A stretch of DNA of 64,000 nt from Vombatus ursinus (taxonomy: Eukaryota; Chordata; Mammalia; Diprotodontia; Vombatidae). Shown here piece after piece: positions 54,253 to 63,200 of this stretch (position 1 is the stretch's first letter; every line of letters begins with the position of its first letter). Position numbers and translations under genes: made by a program. Where the stretch lies: NCBI RefSeq assembly GCF_900497805.2, contig NW_020954556.1, forward strand, positions 36,684,035 through 36,748,034, given 5' to 3'. The notes under the pieces are model-generated. The model ran no database searches, was not told the origin of the DNA, and worked only from the letters and a program-made list of their open reading frames with translations.

Positions 54253-57200
54253 CAGCTAGAAACCTCTGAAAGGAATAAGGAAGAGGTTTTCTTCTCTTTA
54301 TCTGTTATTGGAAACATTATCACTATAACTTTAGTTATTTTTAGCAAAAATTTTAGTTTTTTAAAAAGTTTAAAGTGGTTATGAACAGATTTATGATTCC
54401 TTAATTTATAAGAATTCCTGATGTGAGAATCATATTGTTCCAAAATCCTTTTTACTCACTTTTTGCTAAATTAATATTAGATTTTTTTATTTTCTGTTAA
54501 TTATGTGTTATGTTATGACTGTTATTACAGGTGGAAAACTCTACCCTTAATTCCCAAAATACCTCACTTATGAACCAGAATGCCCAATTATTAATTCAGC
54601 AGTCTGCCTTGGAAAATGAAAATGAATCTATAATCAAAGAAAGAGAAGAGCTTAAATCTCTGTATGATGCACTGATCAAAGACCATGAAAAACTGGAAAA
54701 TCTTCATGAACGTCAGGCTTCTGAGTATGAGTCCCTCATTGCCAAACATGGAATACTAAAATCTATACACAAAAATCTTGAGGTGGAACATAAGGACCTC
54801 GAAGATCGGTAATTTTCATTGTTTCCTTGTTTTTAAAATATGGAAATAGTTTTTCCAAGTTAGCTTAATGAATTTCATACGGTAAGTAGACATCAAAGAA
54901 ATATTTTGTAAAACAATCACTTTTTCTTCCATTCTTAAATATTTTTTAATATTTTTATTGATACTTTTCATCTTTACATAATAGTCATTTCCCATCACTT
55001 CTTCCAGATTGAACCCTCCATTCTGACAAAGGACAAACAATTAAAAATATATGATAAACCATATCTAACAATGTATAAAATAATCTGTCCTTATATAGTT
55101 CTATCCCTCTCTATGTGTGTTTTTATTATCAGTTCTTCAGGACCTTCATTGCTTTTTCAGTTACTCAATTATTTTTCAATTTTGTGACTTTTCATTTGTA
55201 TTTTTGTAGTCACTGTATATATTGTTTTCTTGGTTCTTTTTATTTTGCTTTGCAGTAATTCATAAATACTCATATATTTTTCTGAATTCTCCGTATTCAA
55301 AATGTCTTTTAACACAGTGATTTCCCGCTGTGTTCATAAACCATAGTTTTTTCCTCAATTGATGGGCACCCACTTTGCTTCCACTTCCACAGATAATGTT
55401 GCTGTGAATATTTTGCTAAGTCTTTGACTTTTTTTTCCATCTTCAACTTCCTTTGGGGGTATATGTTCAATAGTCAGGACTTTGCTATCCTCAGTATCAT
55501 TATGCCTAATTTAGTTATTTTTCTTGCATAATTCCAAATTGAAATATTTAAATTTTAGACTAACAGTTCTACCAGCTGTGCATCAGTATGCTTGACCTCC
55601 CAACTATTCTAACATTGGCTTTTCTCACCTTTTATTATCTCTCTCAGTTTGTATGGTGTGAAGTAAAACTTGATTTGTTTTCATTTACATTTCTCTTAGT
55701 AAGTTGGAGCAAGTTTTCCTGTAGTTTATATTTTATTTATAGTTCATTGGGTTTTTTTAAATAAAACTTCTTTTTAACTAGTTCATGGAGAATAGCTCAT
55801 GGTAATATAAATTTATATCAATTACCTTTGGTTTTGGATATCAATGATATTTCATACAGATCCTTTTCCCCATTCTTATCTTTTCTAATTCTGCTCTTAT
55901 TTATTTATTGCTAAGAGGACATTTTAAGTTAAATCTTTAACTTTCCCTCCCTGCCTCCCGCCTCCCAGCTATAACCAGTTACTGAAACAGAAAGGACAGT
56001 TGGAAGAATTGGAAAAAATGCTCAAAGTTGAGCAAGAGAAAATGATGCAAGAAAATAAGAAACATGAAACTGTAGCTGCAGAATACAAGATACTTCGAGG
56101 TGAAAATGATAGGTAATGACTAAAGATAGCCAGTCCTATATTTTCTTTAATCCTAAATTAAATTTGCTTGTCATAGTACCATCTATGATGATAATCCCAG
56201 CTTTGGACTGAGAATTTTTAGATAATTAAGAGATCATTTATTCATTCACAGAGTAGGTGCTTAAACGTTTGTAAAAATATTGAATTTAATTGTGTAAATG
56301 ATTTCATTTAGTTGTCCTCCCTATATATTCTCAAATCATTAATTGAAGAATAAGCTACCTATCCTAGTATTCAGTAGTAAGTTGAACAGATATAATTTCT
56401 TTATTGGATCTGTCTACTTTGTACTGAATGTTAAAAAACCTTTTAATTTTATGTGAAATAAAAATAGAATATACATTTTCTGTTTTGTACTTTAAACCTT
56501 TTCATATAATTAATCACTTCTAAGAAAGATGATGGCACTTTCTTTATGACAAATTGTTGAATATAAATTATGTGTAATCATAATATTTATTTTCAAGGAA
56601 AAAGCAATGTATATAATTTAATCAGTAGTGTTCCTTTTTAATCCCTAAATTTTTTTAATATAAAATTGTATTCAAGAAAACTTAGTTTTCCTCAATACCG
56701 TTATACCCAATTTAGTGAATCTAAACATTAACATATTTTTACAAATTAAAAATAAAATGTTAACCAATATGAAAATCTTATCTTTGCTGATTTTCTAATT
56801 AAAGGTTGAGTCACACATATAACCAACTACTGAGAGAGACTGAAGTTTTACAAACTGACCATAAGAATTTAAAGAGCCTGTTAAACAATTCCAAACTGGA
56901 GCAGACAAGATTAGAAGCTGAATTTTCAAAACTAAAGGAACAGTACCAACAGCTGGATATTACATCCACTAAACTGAATAACCAGTGTGAGGTGAGCTCC
57001 CATGACATTGTTTCTTATTAGTTCATAAATGCTATGCTCTGTTTGGGGGAAGTACTATGCCATCACTAAAAATTGACTTGTTGGAGTTACAATTGAAGCA
57101 TTGAAGCATAAGAAATTGGGATATGCCAGTAAGAAAAAATTGGGTCTATTTTGATATCTAATGTAATTTATCTGTGTTAATGAGAGTCAGAGACAGTTTA

Positions 57201-60200
57201 AAGTAATTCCCAAGACTACTTTTATCATTAAGTTCAATCTCATTTACCATGCAAATCTTTTATAGCCTCAGGTTTTCCAAGAATTAATGAATTAGATGAA
57301 TTTCAGTTCTTACAGCTTTTCCAGTTAAGCTTTGGTGGAGCTATTAGTAAGCAAATACAGAGTGATAGCAGAAAAGGAAAAACTAAGGTCTGAAATAATT
57401 AGCATCTGAATAATTACATTAAAGCCTAGCTTCTCGTTGTCTAGCTAGTTCTTAGAAACTAGCAATCAATGAACCCTTAAATGGAACTGCTCCTGACATA
57501 AAAGCCTGAAAATTTATACTTTGCATCTTGTTGTCTAAAGTGTTCAATCAAAAAATTCACTTTGAAAGATGTTATAGTTGATTTACTGCTATCAGTGCTC
57601 ATTAAATCAAATCCACGTATTACCAGTGTTTTGGTATTAATCTGATTAATTTACAGTATTTTAAAAAATTAAACCACCTAAATGAGGTATTATTAAACAG
57701 CAAGAATTTAGATTTTAAAAATTAAATCGGGACAGCTAGGTGGCGCAGTGGATAGAGCACCAGCCCTGAATTCAAGAGGACCTGAGTTCAAATCCAGCCT
57801 CAGACCAAACACTTGATACTTACCATCTGTGTGACCCTGGGCAGGTCACTTAACCCCATTGCCTAACCAAATAAAATAATAATAATAATAATAAAAATTA
57901 AATCATCTAAATGATGTATAATTATTAAACTTCAGGAATTTGTAAAACCTAATTTTACAATATGGGCATTTGCTATATCCTATTTTTCATATGAGAAGAA
58001 ATCCTAGATTTCCAACTAAAATGGCTGCCTGCACAGAGTCATACCACATAGTTTACACATACTAACTGTAGCAAAATGCTGACATTCATTTCATACTGAT
58101 TAATAATGAACAAATCCAATGAGAAATGGTAGTAAGTGACTTCTTCCATCTCAGAAATCTATAAACAGCCATCCAGAAGCCTAAGGGCAATAGGAAAAGG
58201 AGGCTGCTTGTAAAATCTATTTCATAACAGAATAGTCTCCTACAGTGACTAGAGACACTTTTAGCCTTCAAGGTTCTGTTCAGAAGTGGAAGGATCATCC
58301 AAGAAAGCTCCCAGAGCAGTCAGGAAGCACAAGAGAGGGAAATTGGGGAGCCTGTGGACAACAGCATTCAACAGGGACCAGTATAGAAAAGCAACATTCA
58401 GATATCCTGGTCCAGGGGCTCTGAAGTAGTTAATGCTTTCTTTCCTGAGACATCAGAGAGTGACCTAAAGGTCCAGCGCTCTGAATCTCACAGATAACGG
58501 CTGAACCCTGGGAAGTAGAAGTCAATATAGGAGCTTGCTTGAGACCAAGCAAGGCCCCACACCTCACCCAGAAATTCAGTTCATGAGATGAGCCTTACCC
58601 TGGCATAAAGCCCCAGTTCAGGGTCTGAAGAGGGAGAGATGAATAAATCAAAGAAAATACCAACCAGTATAAAGAAAATTATTTTAATGCTAGTTGTTGT
58701 TTAGTTTTTCAATCATGTCTGACTCTTTGTGAACCCTTTTGGGATTTTCTTGGAAAGTTATTGGAGTGGCTTGCCATTTCCTTCTCTCACACACTTTACA
58801 GATAAGGAAACTGAGGCAAACAGGGTTAAGTGACTTGTCCAGGGTCACATAGCCAGTAAGTATGTAAGGCCCGATTTGAATTCAGGTCTTCATGACTCCA
58901 GGGCCAGCACCCTATCCACTCTGCCACAGAGTTACAAACTCTGTAATAATTGCAAGTCAAGGGGCAGCTAGGTGGTGCAGTGGATAGAGCGCCCACCCTG
59001 GATTTAGGAGGATCTGAGTTCAAATCCGGCCTCAGACACATAACACTTACTAGCTGTGTGACCCAGGGCAAGTCACTTAACCCCATTGCCTAAGCAAAAA
59101 AAAAAAACTGTTTAAAAAAAAAAATAATTGCAAGTCAAGTGACTCTAAGGAAAAAATGGATTTTCCGTAAGACCTACATAAATACGTAGAAGAAATGAAG
59201 ATGATTAATTAAAACTCTGGAAGAAAGAATTGGAAAGAGAATAGTTTAGAAAAAAAGTAGCGAACCTTACTGAAGTAACAGACTCCTTGAACACTAGAGT
59301 CAGTGAAACAAATCAGTGACTCCATGAGATAGTAAGAAGTATTAGAACAAAATTGAAAGATGGAAAAAATAGAAGAAAAATGTATGATATTAATTACTAA
59401 AAACCACTGATCAGGGAAACAGGTCAAGGGGAGAGAATTTAAAAATCATTCGACTTTCTGAAAACCATGGTTCGTTGAGGGTTTTTAAAACCTCCTGGAC
59501 ATTACTTTTCAAGAAATCATTAATCAAAAGGGTCCAAGTAAAACACACTGATCACCTACAGAAGGAAACCCCAAGAGTACAAGAGTGAGTAGCATCATAG
59601 CCAAAACCCAGAATTCCCACATCAAAGAAAAAAGTACTACAAGTATGCTGAAAAGAGTTCAGGTACCAAGGAACAAGAGCCAGGTTCACACAATATCTGA
59701 CAATTTCCACCATAAATCTGAGCTTGGAATGTAATATTCCACAAAGACAAAAGATACGGACTTACAACCAAGAATAACTTACCCAGCAAAATTGAGTATT
59801 TACATATGGGGTAAAAAATGGATTTTTAATGTTATAGAGAACTTTCAAATATTTCTGATGAAAAGATGAGTTGAGTTGGACTTTTCCAAGACAAACACAA
59901 GAGGCCAGAAAAATCCAGAAAGATAAATTTATTTGAGGAATCAGAAGGGGTTTAATGGTGATATTGTAGTACCATTCTAATAACAGGAGAAACGGGTATC
60001 CTTTCAGAAACTTAATGTCTTCAAAGGATGTTGAGGGAGTTACATAAGAAAAACAGCAGACCTGGAGATGGACTGGTTCTCTTCTGAGGGTTTTAAGAGG
60101 AGAAAGAGAAGTTAAAATTAAGAATACATACTAGTGTAGAAAGGAAGGAAGGAAGCAGGGAAATTTAAATATTTCTCAAAATTAAGTTGTGAAAAAAGAC

Positions 60201-63200
60201 TCTGCAACCATGAAAGAAGGTGAGGGAAGTAGGCATTAGATGAATCTCATTTTTCTGTGAAAGACGCAAAGGAATGTGTTACATGTATAAATAGTTTGGC
60301 AGAAAAATGACACTAAACTAGGGGGGAAAAAAAGGAAACAGGGATGGGGCATGGGGCGATTTAAAGGGAAGATGTTACTGGGGAAAGAACAGCTTCAAGG
60401 AAAGTAAAATTTTCCTGTCCTGAAGGGAAAATGAATCGCCGCTTAGACAAATTAGGGAATGCTGAGCAAATTGTGGTTATAAGACCATAATGGAATGTTA
60501 TGGAACCCTGAGAAATGACAAGAGATGTTCTCAAAGTATCCTGAGTGATATGTACTAATGCAGGGTAAAGTGAGCATAACAGAGAGAAAAAATTCATTCA
60601 AGGATAGCAGTATTATAAAGAAAATTCTGAGAGACTTAAGAACTCTGATCAAAACAATGACCAAATAACATATCCACAGGAACTTTGATGATGTGTGATG
60701 AACAAGGATTTTTTCCCCTTTTTCCTTTTTTTATTTTGAGAGTTTTTACATAAGAGGAAAGGTTTACATAAGAGGAAAGGTTAGCTAGAAAGGGGTCTCT
60801 TGGAACATTTTTTAAATGCAGAAAAGAGAACAGAAGAAAAATCAGAAGGAGGGGGCAGCTAGGTAGCGCAGTAGATAGAGCACTGGCCTTGGAATCAGGA
60901 GGACCTGAATTCAAATTCGGCCTCAGACACATAATACTAGCTGTGTGACTCTGGGCAAGTCCCTTAACCCCATTTGCCTCACAAAAAAACAACAACAATA
61001 AAAAAGAACAGTCAGAAGGAAACAGGCAAGTAAGACAGTTTTGAAAATAAAATAGAATTTATTATATACTTATTAAAAACAAGCAGAATGAAACGGAAGT
61101 TTGTGGTTTTATACTTGAGGCAACTGGTGGTATGGTGGTACGGTAATTAAGAGTGCTGGGCCTGGAGGCAGGAAGGCCTGAGTTGTTCAGCTGAACTCAG
61201 ACACTTGGAAGTTATGAGACCCGGGGCAAGTCACTTATCTCTGTTTACCTCCGTTTCCCCAACTGTCAAATGGGGCTAATAATAGTACCTACATCACAGG
61301 GTTGTTGTGAGGATCAAATAAGGTAATATTTGTAGAAAGCACAGTGCCTTACATATATTAGGAGCTATAAATGTTTATTCTTTTCCCTTCCTCTTATATA
61401 GAATCCTTTTTATCTTCTATGTGTATAGAAATGCCCTTTTTGGCATTTAAATTTAGAATTTAAAAATTAAATGTTTTAAAAGTAAAAAGCAAAAAGACAA
61501 AACTGAAAATGCCTTGGGAGCTTTTTTAGAAGATTGCTACTAAAGACCATTTTTGTTGCTTGCATTTTTGCTCCTAAGGGCATAAATTATCTTAGCACTC
61601 ATTTGACCAGAATTGTTCAATAATATTTTCAGTATGCTGTTCCCTTTCTTTTTACTGTGTATAATACCCATGTGACTTCTCCAGGCCTCAGTTTCCACAT
61701 CTGTAAAATAAAGGTGTTGAATTTAGATGGCCTTTAAGTTCCCTTCCAGCCCTAAGTCTTTGTTTTATTCCGTTTCTGCCCCCTAGTAGAATATAAGATC
61801 CTTGAGAGCAGGTAAGAACTGTTTTACTTTTGTCTTTCTATTCTTACCTCCCAGCACAGGACTTTGCATATAGTAGTAGATGCTAAATACATTATTATTG
61901 AACTGAGTTTTCATCCCTGTAAATTTAGTTTGTACACTAGTAGAGCTGGCCCAGTAATTTAATATGTTAGCCATACTTGAAAGGCAATGTGTAAACATCA
62001 CAGAGTCTGGATCACCCAGGTTCCAGTCTAGCTTTAGGCTTTGTCACTTAACTTCTCAGTGCCCCAGCTAACCCTCTAATATTATAAGTTGCAGATATGA
62101 ATTGATAGAGAAGGTATCCTCACCCAGAATTCCCTACAGTAAGGAAATCACAGGTCAGGATAAAAAAAGTTCATGTTTAAGTGTTATTTCTGTTTTGTGT
62201 TCAATTGAATGCTCTTGTTTACTGTTCTCTTGGTAAATGAGTTATTCTCAAGAACTTTGTGCATCAATTTTGAGGTTGTGAACATAGTTCTGCTTGTGGA
62301 TGTATTCAAATATGTATTCTTGTTCCTGAGAAGGATAACATCAATCTTCTGTAAAAATTTTCCTTTGGATGTTATGTAGATTTTTTTTTCTTGGATGAGA
62401 TAGACTTTTCTCATCTTTCTTATTGGAATAATCTTTGTAGGAAACTCAGATCATTTGATTTTGTGATGATTATATATTAATTTCCTTTGCTTATGTTTAG
62501 CCTGGTGGCATAGATTGGTTCATGCTCTGTACACTCTTTTTAAATACAGTAGGTGAATATCACTAATGTCAGACTTTATAAAGAAAGGTCATTCGAACAA
62601 TACTTTGGCTCAAAAACTTTCGAAAATAAAACTAAATCTTTAGAGACTTAAAAAGTAGTCATAAGGTATACTTAAGGAGAAAATTTTAAATGGCACATGG
62701 GAGCAATTATAGCAAAGATAACAGCTGCTTTCACAATTGGAGAGGCCTCTTTTTTCTTCCTATGTGGAAAAAACTATGTCAAGCAGTACCTGCTATAATC
62801 AACTGTTTGTTATAAACAAAAATCATGTATTGTCTCTGAAAGTGGAATGTAGCAATTTTAAGAAAAAAAAATTTATGGTAGTTTAAAACAGGAAATTACA
62901 TGAAAAATGAAAAGTAAGGTTTTTGATAATTTTTGCTATTTTGTATACTATATATATTTTTTAAACAGTGATAATTCTTTTGTTCAGAATGATGCCATTA
63001 TTGTTCAAATGTTAGCAGTCTTAAGAAAGACTGAAATATTTTATATATTTAACTGGTTCTTTCTATTCTTATTTATAATGTGAATATTGATTTCTCTTAA
63101 AATTTCATTTTCTTTATCAGTTACTTAGCCAGCTTAAAGGAAACTTAGAAGAAGAAAACAGACATCTACTAGATCAAATTCAGACATTAATGCTCCAAAA

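Larger units (their letters stand above)
58012..60720 (+). mobile_element. Old HAL1-type (ORF1-only) L1, interrupted by two SINEs
   Basis: The leader starts ccaactaaaatggctgcctg. ORF1 opens at 58639 ([10 protein letters not shown]), is interrupted by the SINEs at 58692-59122, and resumes with caagaaatcattaatcaaaa, tcacctacagaaggaaaccc and acttacccagcaaaattgag to about 59950. A long 3' UTR without ORF2 follows. Many stops break ORF1. Confidence 0.65.
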
